The translations under genes were made by a program, and so were the position numbers. From Tessaracoccus sp. OH4464_COT-324 (GTDB lineage: Bacteria; Actinomycetota; Actinomycetes; Propionibacteriales; Propionibacteriaceae), in assembly GCF_003932855.1 (NCBI RefSeq), contig NZ_RQYZ01000026.1, positions 1-35,520 on the forward strand: 35,520 bases of DNA, given 5' to 3'. Positions 1-6,909 of this stretch are shown here, one piece after another. The notes under the pieces were generated by a model that ran no database searches, was not told where the DNA came from, and saw only the letters and a program-made list of their open reading frames with translations. How positions within the stretch are numbered: the first letter of the stretch is position 1; each line of letters opens with the position of its first letter.

Positions 1-40
1 CGTCATCAGCGATGACGTCAGTCGTGTCAGACACGGCCAT
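1..40 (-). CDS. 5' end of a gene running off the left edge
   Basis: Only about 13 codons are visible. On the minus strand an ATG at 40 and an in-frame GTG at 34 both open a frame reading M-A-V-S-D-T-T-D-V-I-A-D-D. An AGAGGAG Shine-Dalgarno-like sequence directly abuts the ATG and lies about six bases from the GTG, so the GTG (starting at 34) is the better start by spacing. It lies 40 bases downstream of the 61-aa ORF on the same strand and could be its operon partner. Nothing can be said about function from this fragment. Confidence 0.4.
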   Translation of the reverse strand, partial: MAVSDTTDVIADD

Positions 41-80
41 CTCCTCTCGGATCAGGCCAGACCCTCACACACCGTTTTCC

Positions 81-266
81 TTACAGTCTCCTCAGTTTGG
101 AATCGGAGAGCCTCAGGCCCTCGAGCTTACGGCCGTCAAGGCTGGAGCCTGAGAGGGAAACGTAATCGTGATATCCATCCGCGCTAAGGGCTTCTGCGTC
201 GATCTGCTCTAGATTACTTAGCTTCACGAGTGGACGGTCTGGGGTGATCTTCACTGTCCTTGCCAT
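81..266 (-). CDS. 61-aa small protein with pentapeptide-repeat-like C-terminus
   Basis: A short ORF starts at ATG 266, preceded by an excellent AAAGGAGG ribosome-binding site. The site decides this start over longer in-frame readings. The C-terminal half (VSLSGSSLDGRKLEGLRLSDSKL) has the every-fifth-residue leucine spacing of pentapeptide repeats, but only about four turns, far fewer than a full pentapeptide-repeat protein. It could therefore be a remnant of a longer gene or a genuine small peptide. The start overlaps the 3' end of the carbamoyltransferase fragment by 16 bases, the usual sign of translational coupling in an operon. Function is unknown. A precursor peptide of a modified natural product is conceivable from the tailoring-enzyme neighbour, but nothing here demonstrates it. 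Confidence 0.5.
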   Translation of the reverse strand: MARTVKITPDRPLVKLSNLEQIDAEALSADGYHDYVSLSGSSLDGRKLEGLRLSDSKLRRL

Positions 267-760
267 GCGGCGCCTCCTTTGTTTGAGAGTTCCACTGCCG
301 GAAGTCGTGGCTTTCTGAGCATATGACGGCCGAGCATGAGAACATCCATCCCTGAAGACCAGAATGTCCGCAGGGCATCCAAGGGGGTGCAAACGATCGG
401 CTCTCCAGCGAGGTTGAATGAAGTGTTTAGGACGATAGGGAGCCCGGTCAAACGTCCGAACTCCACAAGCATTCGGTGGTACTCCGGGTTATCCTCAGCG
501 ACTACCGCATGAATGCGTGAAGTCCCATCGACGTAGACCACGGCTGGCGCTTCGGCTCGGAGTCGGGCGTTGGCCCGGAACGCTATGGTCATGAACCGAG
601 CGTCTCCGATGTCATCGGTGTACCTGCCAACCACCTCGGACGGCATTGACGGCCCGAAGGGGGCGCCAAGGCTCCCGGTGCTTGATCACTGCGTTGACCC
701 GGTCGCGTGACTCAAGCGACCGCGGGTCGGCGAGGATGCTACGTTGCCCGAGAGCACGAG
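251..760 (-). pseudogene. Carbamoyltransferase (NodU/CmcH family), C-terminal remnant, frameshifted
   Basis: Family members use carbamoyl phosphate to O-carbamoylate small molecules, often antibiotics or Nod factors. The remnant begins at RALGQRSILADPRS, the conserved family motif, and continues NAVIKHREPWRP. A run of five C near 658-662 then breaks the frame. The downstream frame resumes with FGPSMPSEVVGRY, then FMTIAFR, VDGTSR, LNTSFNLAGEPIVCTPLDALR, the typical C-terminal domain. Removing one C restores one continuous reading frame. The N-terminal domain is missing and is replaced by methyltransferase sequence, so the gene is both truncated and frameshifted. The identification is firm from the motifs; the frameshift could in principle be a sequencing error, but the fusion could not easily be. 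Confidence 0.8.
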
Positions 761-1220
761 ACACCGCCAACTTCCCGTACGGAGGGTTCTCGATCACGAG
801 ATCGAACTGGCCATCCAGACTGAGTGACGCCCCCAAGCCAACCGAGTCCAGAATGAAGTCCGCTTCGACAGCCTCAGCGTGGACCCGGCCACCGCCGGCC
901 TGCTCACACGCAGAAAGCGTGGCCCGAAGACTTGGCAACACAGCAGGGTCGCGCTCAACCGCCACAATCTCAATCGACAGACCCGGTCGCTCCGATAGCG
1001 CACGGCTGACGAGTGCTGCGGCAAGCACACCCGAGCCCGCACCAGGGTCAAGCACACGCAGCGTCCCAGCCTCAGGCAGGCGGGGCATCGAAGCTATGAG
1101 CCGGGCCGCAGCAGCAGGCGTGAAGAACTGACCAAGCTCACTCTGGGTGTGCGCGTCAAGCCCGCCGAGGGCGGCAACTCGCTCGACCTCGGCGATACCC
1201 AGGAGGTCTCCCGCCAGCAC
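759..1220 (-). pseudogene. Adenine-specific DNA methyltransferase, N-terminal fragment
   Basis: The frame reads ELGQFFTPAAAARLIASM, then the SAM-binding motif VLDPGAGSGVLAAAL, the acidic motif VAVERDP, and the catalytic motif ENPPYGKL. This is the order seen in Eco57I/PglX-like N6-adenine methyltransferases of restriction-modification and BREX-type systems. Directly after NPPYGKLAV the sequence switches, still in frame, into carbamoyltransferase. The target-recognition part and the rest of the protein are therefore absent, and it cannot be functional as a methyltransferase of the usual length. GTG at 1220 is the most likely original start because homology begins just after it; its ribosome-binding site is weak. 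No restriction endonuclease is visible nearby. Confidence 0.78.
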
Positions 1221-1449
1221 TCTCTCATGGTATCCGGGGCCACCGACATGTCGCCGGGAACACGCAGACCGAGAGCATCGACTGTCCCTCCCCGGCTGCC
1301 ACGCTGGCCAGTTTCGCTCGTTGCGACGAGCTCGGTTGAGAGGTCGCGCGTCTTGCAGGTCAAGGCCCGTACTAGGTGTACTGACCGGGGGGTTAAGCGT
1401 GTGACGCGGGAAACTCACCCTCGACGCCGCCCGCCGCTACCAACTCTAA

Positions 1450-1487
1450 ACAACGAAACCCCCCGAACTCTGAAGGTTCAAGGGGGT
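1450..1487 (-). terminator. Rho-independent terminator after tRNA-Ala
   Basis: On the minus strand a CCCCC-x-GAAC arm pairs with GTTC-GGGGG around a short loop, followed by the T-rich tail TTTCGTTGTTT. It lies about 27 bases beyond the tRNA 3' end, as expected for a monocistronic tRNA unit. Confidence 0.65.
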
Positions 1488-1513
1488 CCCCAATGTCATG
1501 AGACATCACGGGG

Positions 1514-1586
1514 TGGAGCATAGGGGACTCGAACCCCTAACTTCCACCTTGCAAAGGTGGCACTCTACCAATTGAGTTAATGCCCC
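1514..1586 (-). tRNA. tRNA-Ala (anticodon UGC)
   Basis: Read on the minus strand, a 73-base cloverleaf is complete. The acceptor arms GGGGCAT/ATGCTCC contain the G3-U70 wobble pair that identifies alanine tRNAs. The anticodon stem CCACC/GGTGG encloses TTTGCAA (anticodon TGC), and the T-arm is GGGGTTCGAGTCCCC. The discriminator base is A and CCA is not encoded. In many actinobacteria a tRNA-Ala lies beside the tRNA-Ile downstream of gyrA; here it lies about 25 kb from it. Confidence 0.97.
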
Positions 1587-1672
1587 GTGGCGCTTGGCAA
1601 GTATAGCGGCCAACTGCCGCAACGACGCAATCGTGCGCCGTCGTCGCCGCCAAGTGGGCGACTGACAAGGCC

Positions 1673-1710
1673 AGACGAGGGTGACAAATGTCACGACGGG
1701 TACGTGACAA
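1673..1710. promoter_or_regulatory. Candidate operator of the ABC-TCS operon (TGACAA repeats)
   Basis: The upstream region of the ABC transporter operon holds TGACAA three times (from 1673, 1682 and 1705). The middle copy is part of a near-palindrome, GTGACA-AA-TGTCAC (1681-1694). A LuxR-type response regulator is encoded in the same operon, so autoregulation through this site is a reasonable inference. No clear -10/-35 pair was found. Confidence 0.4.
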
Positions 1711-1752
1711 GAAGCACTGACGGCGTGCTCGGGCCTCTGCCAGCATAGGAGC

Positions 1753-2640
1753 ATGAACACAATTGAGCTGCACGGCCTCACGAAACGCTACGGCGACGTG
1801 CTGGCCGTCGATGGGCTCGACCTGAGCGTCACGGCCGGGGAAATCGTCGCGCTGCTTGGCCCCAACGGCGCAGGCAAGACAACCACCATCGACATGCTGT
1901 TGGGCCTGGTGCCGGCCACCTCGGGCACCGCCACCCTCTTCGAGGGGCCACCCGCCGCCGCAGTGCGCGCTGGCCGCGTCGGCGCCATGCCCCAAACCGG
2001 CGGCCTGCTGCGTACGCTGAGCGTCCTTGAAACCCTCCAATGGATCGCCGCCATCCGCGGCGCCACAAGCCGAATCGACGAGGTGCTGCGCTCCGCGAAC
2101 CTGACAGAGATCGCGAAACGCAAGGTCGGCAAGTGCTCCGGCGGTGAGCAGCAGCGCATCAAGTTTGCGCTCGCCCTGCTCGCCGACCCCGAGCTGCTGG
2201 TGCTCGACGAACCCACGGCCGGCATGGACGCCGGCGCGCGGCGGCAATTCTGGGAGACGATGCGCCATGAAGCCGACCGCGGCCGCACCATCTTGTTCTG
2301 CACCCACTACCTGGAAGAGGCGCAGGATTTCGCGCAGCGCATCGTCGTCGTCGGCCGCGGGAAACTGCTCGCCGACGGCCCGGTCGCCGAGGTGCGCTCC
2401 CTCGCCTCCGGGCGCACGGTCGAAGCCGACCACCCCCACGTCGACGACGAACTGCTCGCCCGGCTGCGCACCCTGCCCGGCGTGCGCAGCGTCGAAGCCA
2501 ACGGCAACCGGCTGACCATCCACACCAGCTCCTCCGACGACCTGCTGCGCTACCTGCTCGACGACGGCGCAACCGGCCTGCTGGTGAGCGCACCCACCCT
2601 GGAATCCGCATTCCTCAACATCACGGAGGAATCCCGATGA
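1753..2640 (+). CDS. ABC transporter ATP-binding protein
   Basis: This is the ATPase of an ABC-2 type exporter, 295 aa. Visible motifs are Walker A (GPNGAGKTTT, about residue 37), the Q-loop region, the signature CSGGEQQRIKFA, Walker B LLVLDEPTAGMD and the switch histidine in FCTHYLEEA. The C-terminal ~80 residues form the extension common to drug and lantibiotic exporters (DrrA/BcrA/NatA-like). The stop overlaps the permease start by four bases (ATGA), and a sensor kinase and regulator follow. Such four-gene units usually respond to membrane or cell-wall stress or to an antimicrobial; the substrate cannot be read from the sequence. Confidence 0.95.
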   Translation: MNTIELHGLTKRYGDVLAVDGLDLSVTAGEIVALLGPNGAGKTTTIDMLLGLVPATSGTATLFEGPPAAAVRAGRVGAMPQTGGLLRTLSVLETLQWIAAIRGATSRIDEVLRSANLTEIAKRKVGKCSGGEQQRIKFALALLADPELLVLDEPTAGMDAGARRQFWETMRHEADRGRTILFCTHYLEEAQDFAQRIVVVGRGKLLADGPVAEVRSLASGRTVEADHPHVDDELLARLRTLPGVRSVEANGNRLTIHTSSSDDLLRYLLDDGATGLLVSAPTLESAFLNITEESR

Positions 2641-3386
2641 TCACCGGAATAAGAATCGATTTGATGCGGCAATTCCGCGACATAAACACCTGGATGTTCG
2701 TCGTGGTGCTGCCGTGCGCAATGGTGCTGCTTTTCGGCAGAATAGCCGGACAGGATGCGCCGGACGTCTCGACGATGGCGATGGTCATCACCGCCTCAAT
2801 GGGCAGCTTCTCTGCGGCCACCTGCGCCGCCGCCATCTCGGGCAGCTCGGTCCAGGAAAGTCTCGCGGGCTGGGGACGCCAGTTGGCCCTCAGCGGCCAG
2901 AGCCTCACCACAACCGTGGTGAGCAAAGTGCTGGTCGCCACCTTGGTGTCCAGCGCCACCACCTTGGTGGTCTTCCTCTGCGGCTACCTCGGCGGAGCCG
3001 AGGCGTCGTCGTGGCGAATCTGGCTCTACTGCTACCTCATCGTGCTCGGCGGCAGCATGCTGTTCGCGGTCTACGGCTTCGCGGCCGTGATGTGGTTCCG
3101 CTCCGAGACGGCGGTGGGGGTCAGCGCGTCGCTCGTCACTTTCTTCGGTTTCTTCGGCAACGCGTTCGTCCCGCTGAGCGGATCCCTCCTGGACATCTCG
3201 CGCTTCACACCGATGTGGGGGTACGTGGCCCTGGCCAGGTACCCGATCAGCGAGGGCTACGCGATCGACGGGACCACGGTGATTCGGGAGGAACTATGGT
3301 GGATGCTGCTCAACGTCGGCGCCTGGCTGGTGATCTTCGCCGTCGCCGCCTACCTCGGCGCCCGGCGGGCGCTGAGCCAGAGATGA
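2637..3386 (+). CDS. ABC-2 type transporter permease
   Basis: A 249-aa integral membrane protein with about six hydrophobic segments and the general layout of ABC-2 permeases, including the late FFGFFGNAFVPLSGSLLDISRFTPMWGYVALARYP stretch typical of the family (conserved Pro-Leu and PxxW region). It is translationally coupled to the ATPase by the ATGA overlap at 2637, and its own end overlaps the next start at 3383. It should dimerise and form the channel energised by the preceding ATPase. Confidence 0.9.
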   Translation: MITGIRIDLMRQFRDINTWMFVVVLPCAMVLLFGRIAGQDAPDVSTMAMVITASMGSFSAATCAAAISGSSVQESLAGWGRQLALSGQSLTTTVVSKVLVATLVSSATTLVVFLCGYLGGAEASSWRIWLYCYLIVLGGSMLFAVYGFAAVMWFRSETAVGVSASLVTFFGFFGNAFVPLSGSLLDISRFTPMWGYVALARYPISEGYAIDGTTVIREELWWMLLNVGAWLVIFAVAAYLGARRALSQR

Positions 3387-4456
3387 GCACATCGCAGAGC
3401 CGCTTCTGGGGGAGGGCATCGACCGGGCTGGCGTTGTTCTCCCTCATCTACCTGTTCTATCCCGTTCGGGAGATCTACCTGCTCGACGTATCCTGGGCGT
3501 GGCGGGCGCTCGGGTGGACGCAGATCGCTGTCTTCGCCGCCCTGTACGTGGTGGGCTGGACCAGGCCGGGCGACCTGTACCCGCCGGCCGCGCGAAAATG
3601 GCTGGCCGCGCGCTGCGTCGCGCTGGCCGCGCTCGCCTGCTCGCTGATCCCGCTCCTCGGCACGGGCGCGCTGTGGCTCACGGCCTACCTCTTGGCTGTG
3701 TCCACCTTCGGCCTCTGGCGGCCGTGGCGCTGGATCGTGAGCTGCTCGCTCATGGTGCTGGCCGGGCTGCCCTCCTGGCTGGCCCCCGACTCCGACGGCG
3801 CCGTGGAGCTGCTGATCTACAATCTGAACCTCCTGGTCACCTTCACACTGATCACTGAGGTCGTCATCCGCGCCGACGGGTGGGAGAAAGCCGAGCGACA
3901 CGCCCTGGTGTTGGAGGAACGCAACCGCATGGCCCGCGACGTCCACGACCTCCTCGGCCACTCGCTCACCGTCGTGAACCTCAAGGCGCAGCTCGCCGAG
4001 CGTCTGCTCGACAAGGCCCCAGAGCAGTCCCGGGCCGAGCTGGCCCAAATCCGCGAGATCACCTCCGCCGCGCTCGACGACGTTCGGCAGACCGTGACGA
4101 GCGCGCGCACCGCCACCGTCGTCGAGGAACTCGATCACGCCCGCGACACGCTGGAGTCGGCAGGCGTGGAGGTGATCGTCGAGGGCGAGCCGGAGAGCCT
4201 CACCCCGCCGGTTTCGCTGGTGGCTGGCTGGATCCTGAAGGAAGCCACCACCAACGTCCTCCGGCACGCCGCCGCCACCCGCTGCCGCCTCGTCTTCAAG
4301 CCTCGCCGCCTCGCCATCTCCGACGATGGGTGCGGCCTGGGCGAGACCGAGCACGGCGGGCTCAAGGGGATGCGGGAGCGCGTGGCGGCCGCAGGTGGCA
4401 GGCTGGTGCTGGAGCGCTCCGACCTCGGCGGCGCGCACGTGGAGGTGACGTGGTGA
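3383..4456 (+). CDS. Sensor histidine kinase (DesK/HisKA_3 type)
   Basis: Starting at ATG 3383, which overlaps the permease stop, the protein is 357 aa. The N-terminal ~150 residues contain about five membrane helices with little extracellular sequence, as in DesK-type membrane sensors. The HisKA_3 dimerisation box is EERNRMARDVHDLLGHSLT, with the phosphoacceptor at His188. A HATPase domain follows (KEATTNVLRHAAATRC, DDGCGLGE, GLKGMRERV). The frame is open far upstream (to 2714), but that part is a shadow of the permease gene. It is expected to phosphorylate the regulator encoded immediately downstream. Confidence 0.93.
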   Translation: MSTSQSRFWGRASTGLALFSLIYLFYPVREIYLLDVSWAWRALGWTQIAVFAALYVVGWTRPGDLYPPAARKWLAARCVALAALACSLIPLLGTGALWLTAYLLAVSTFGLWRPWRWIVSCSLMVLAGLPSWLAPDSDGAVELLIYNLNLLVTFTLITEVVIRADGWEKAERHALVLEERNRMARDVHDLLGHSLTVVNLKAQLAERLLDKAPEQSRAELAQIREITSAALDDVRQTVTSARTATVVEELDHARDTLESAGVEVIVEGEPESLTPPVSLVAGWILKEATTNVLRHAAATRCRLVFKPRRLAISDDGCGLGETEHGGLKGMRERVAAAGGRLVLERSDLGGAHVEVTW

Positions 4457-5058
4457 TCCGGGTACTGCTGGCCGACGACCAGGCGATGGTGCGCGGCGCG
4501 CTCAGCGCGCTGCTCAGCCTGGAGCCGGACATTGAGGTGGTGGCCGAGGTGTCCAACGGCGACGAAGTGGTTGCCGCCGCGCGCGACTCCGGCGCCGACG
4601 TGTGCCTGCTCGACGTGCAGATGCCGCGCCTGAGCGGGATCGAGGCGGCCGCTCAGGTGAGGTCGCAGCTGCCCAAGGTGCGCACCCTCATCGTCACCAC
4701 CTTCAACCGCCCCGGCTACCTCCGGGCGGCGCTGGAGGCGGGTGCGTCGGGTTTCGTGGTGAAGGATGCGCCGGCGGAGGTGCTGGCCGACGCGGTGCGA
4801 CGGGTGCACGCCGGGCTGAAGGTGATCGACCCGGCGCTTGCGGCCGCGTCGCTGACCGAAGGATACAACCCGTTGTCGGAGCGGGAATGCGAGGTGCTGC
4901 GGCTGGCGCTCACGGGCGCGTCGGTGCTGCGGATCGCGACGAGGGTGGGCCTGTCGTCGGGCACCGTGCGCAACCTGCTCTCCAGCGCCATCGGCAAGAC
5001 CGGCACCGCCAACAAGGTGGAGGCCGCGCGCAGCGCGCAGCAGCGCGGCTGGCTGTAG
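4453..5058 (+). CDS. LuxR/NarL-family response regulator
   Basis: The GTG start at 4453 overlaps the kinase stop, giving 201 aa. The receiver domain (1-~120) has the acidic pair DD near residue 8, the phosphorylation site Asp54 in LLDVQMPR, Thr in IVTTFNR and Lys in FVVKDAP. The C-terminal LuxR-type helix-turn-helix reads LSERECEVLRLALTGASVLRIATRVGLSSGTVRNLLSSAIGKTG. It resembles DesR. As cognate regulator it probably controls the transporter genes it travels with, possibly through the TGACAA repeats upstream of 1753. Confidence 0.93.
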   Translation: MIRVLLADDQAMVRGALSALLSLEPDIEVVAEVSNGDEVVAAARDSGADVCLLDVQMPRLSGIEAAAQVRSQLPKVRTLIVTTFNRPGYLRAALEAGASGFVVKDAPAEVLADAVRRVHAGLKVIDPALAAASLTEGYNPLSERECEVLRLALTGASVLRIATRVGLSSGTVRNLLSSAIGKTGTANKVEAARSAQQRGWL

Positions 5059-5085
5059 GGCCGCCGAACGGGGCGTCGGCCGGCC

Positions 5086-6396
5086 TCAGCTATCGAGCGC
5101 CCAGCTGGGCAGCCCCACGACGTGGCTCTCCACCCTCCCCGAGCCAAAGTCGCTGGCGAAGATCACCCGGCTCAGATCCCGCGAGGCGCTCGCCTGCGGC
5201 TCCAGGAAGTAGGCCGACACCTCGTCGGCCGCCGCCCCCGACTGCGTGTGCGCCAGGTTGAGGCGCCGCCCGCCGGGCACCAGCTCCATCAGCCACACCT
5301 TGCGGTACTCGGCGCGCGCGACCGGCGCGGGGCTCACGGCCCCGTATTCCGCGGAGTCCGCGTAGGTGGACACCACCGCCCACCCGGGCCGGTCGAAGGC
5401 CTGCCCGCTGATGTGGACCGCGTACGCCTCCCCGGCGGCGGGGTACAGCGGATGCAGCTCGACGACGGTGCCGGTAGCCAGCGCCGTCGCCGTCAGCTGC
5501 CCGCGCCCGTAGTCGGCGTACACCAGCAGGTCCGCGCCGTCGGGGCCCAGCGCCAGGTCGGAGTGTTCGGAGCCCGGGGCGAGCTGCCGGGACTCGCCGA
5601 AGTCCAGCGAGTACGCGACGGTGCCGCCCGCCCCGGCGAGCCAGGACACGACGGCGTACTCGCCCGACGGCGCGGTGCTCACGTGGTCGGGCAGCGCGCC
5701 GGGGGTGGGGAAGTCGTCGGCATCCAGCGTGCCGAGCACGGTGCCGTTTGTCACGTCGAGCGTGAGTACGCCGTGGGCGGTCAGCTGGCCGCCGGGCTCG
5801 TAGCGCGTCGCGAGGAGCGTGATGATGCGGCCGTCTGCGCTGGTGGTGCCCTCACTGCGGGTCCAGAACTCGGTGGCCTCCGGCCAGGGGGTCCGTCCGG
5901 TGAGGTCGAAGGCGACGTGGCGCCGGCCCGAGCTCACGTCCAGCCAGTGCCACCGCAGGCCGCCGCCGCGCTCGGTGTGCAGCAGCTTCGTGGGATCGCT
6001 CGGATGCCACAGCGGCTCGCAGTCCCCGGCCAGGTCCAGCCCCCCGAGATGACTGCCCGCGTCGTCGTAGAGGTGCCAGTGCCCGGTGGCGTCCTGGGCG
6101 AGGAGGCGCGAGTTGTCGGCGTTGAACGCCTGGCGGCGCGAGTACTCGTGCCGCATCCGCCCACCCGACCCGTCGTCGACGCTGGTGGCGCGAAACAGCC
6201 AGGTGCCGTAGGTGGGCTCGACGATGCCCGCCCCCGGCGCGAGGGGCGCGGGTGGTGCAGGCGGCTCGTCGGGGCTCAACGGCCGCAGCCGGAAGCCGGG
6301 GTCGTAGCGGGTGTCGAACGGGGAACGGGCATCGCCCACCGACGCCGAGCAGGCGGCGAGCAGCAACGCGGAGAGGGCTGCCAGTGGTTTGCGCAT
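5086..6396 (-). CDS. Secreted lipoprotein, beta-propeller-like
   Basis: A 436-aa protein with a type II signal peptide: MRKPLAALSALLLAAC, lipobox LAAC, lipidated Cys16. A Pro-rich spacer follows, then repeated blocks with the rhythm of TolB/WD-type propeller blades (for example SRLLAQDATGHWHLYDDAG, GEYAVVSWLAGAGG, GADLLVYADYG, SRVIFASDFGSG). These suggest a 6- or 7-bladed beta-propeller displayed outside the membrane. There is no catalytic signature and no close named family was recognised. It is convergent with the response regulator gene, with 27 bases between the stops. Lgt encoded at 14833 would attach the lipid. Confidence 0.8.
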   Translation of the reverse strand: MRKPLAALSALLLAACSASVGDARSPFDTRYDPGFRLRPLSPDEPPAPPAPLAPGAGIVEPTYGTWLFRATSVDDGSGGRMRHEYSRRQAFNADNSRLLAQDATGHWHLYDDAGSHLGGLDLAGDCEPLWHPSDPTKLLHTERGGGLRWHWLDVSSGRRHVAFDLTGRTPWPEATEFWTRSEGTTSADGRIITLLATRYEPGGQLTAHGVLTLDVTNGTVLGTLDADDFPTPGALPDHVSTAPSGEYAVVSWLAGAGGTVAYSLDFGESRQLAPGSEHSDLALGPDGADLLVYADYGRGQLTATALATGTVVELHPLYPAAGEAYAVHISGQAFDRPGWAVVSTYADSAEYGAVSPAPVARAEYRKVWLMELVPGGRRLNLAHTQSGAAADEVSAYFLEPQASASRDLSRVIFASDFGSGRVESHVVGLPSWALDS

Positions 6397-6444
6397 GCCC
6401 TGATCATTCCCGACGGGTGGCTCACCCCGCCGGGACCGCCGCGC

Positions 6445-6498
6445 TGAGTACCCCAGGGCGGGAGTACTCAGGCCCTAAGTATCCGTACTCGGGTACGG
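6445..6498. promoter_or_regulatory. TGAGTAC/GTACTCA repeat cluster, candidate operator
   Basis: Between the divergent lipoprotein and the WXG operon lies TGAGTAC, 12 bases, then GTACTCA (6445-6470). It is followed by TAAGTAT and a second GTACTC-GGGTAC pair ending at 6495. Such clustered AGTAC half-sites look like binding sites of a dimeric regulator, plausibly a LuxR-type response regulator. Which of the two divergent genes it controls is not evident. Confidence 0.45.
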
Positions 6499-6603
6499 GC
6501 GGCGCGGTCTAGTGCCGCGACCTCATTTTCGGGCGAGTTGGATAGGAAACGGCTGCTGGTGCCCCCGTCGCTTCCTAGCATTCTTGCTGGAAAGGAGAGC
6601 AGC

Positions 6604-6909
6604 ATGGATTTCAAGGTGAATCACGACTCCATGGTCGAAGGCGCACGCAGGGCGCGTGTCCTGCATGCGGAGACCTTCGAAGCCCTGAAGCAACTGCACT
6701 TGGACGATCTGCGTGGCGCCGTCCCCAATAGCTACACGGAGGGAGCAGCCGCGCAGACGAGCAGCGAGATGCGCGACGAGGCAGGGCAGATAGCCAGCGA
6801 GTGGCTGGATTACGCGAAGCGGCTGGAGAAGACCGGCCAGTTCTACAAGCTGTGTGAGGAAAGGGCGCTGCAGCTTGTGCAAGATTTCGTAAGGAGTTTC
6901 GGACTATGA
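6604..6909 (+). CDS. Small helical protein, probable WXG100-like partner
   Basis: 101 aa, almost entirely predicted helix with no signal peptide. The start at ATG 6604 has a strong GGAAAGGAG site. It is the size of a WXG100/EsxA-like protein or of the small targeting partners found beside type VII effectors, but it lacks an obvious WXG turn. Near the C-terminus it has FYKLCEE, which fits the YxxxD/E export motif of type VII substrates. Its stop overlaps the effector-like gene by four bases (ATGA at 6906), implying coupled expression and probably a complex. Family membership is inferred from size, helicity and context. Confidence 0.65.
   Translation: MDFKVNHDSMVEGARRARVLHAETFEALKQLHLDDLRGAVPNSYTEGAAAQTSSEMRDEAGQIASEWLDYAKRLEKTGQFYKLCEERALQLVQDFVRSFGL

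Noticed and set aside
1-1514. Genomic island integrated at tRNA-Ala
   Set aside because: The decayed genes lie beyond the tRNA 3' end, but no integrase and no direct repeat of the tRNA 3' end were found in the window.
2714-3382. Upstream extension of the histidine kinase frame
   Set aside because: It overlaps the permease in another frame and has no membrane or sensor character. ATG 3383 fits the operon overlap.
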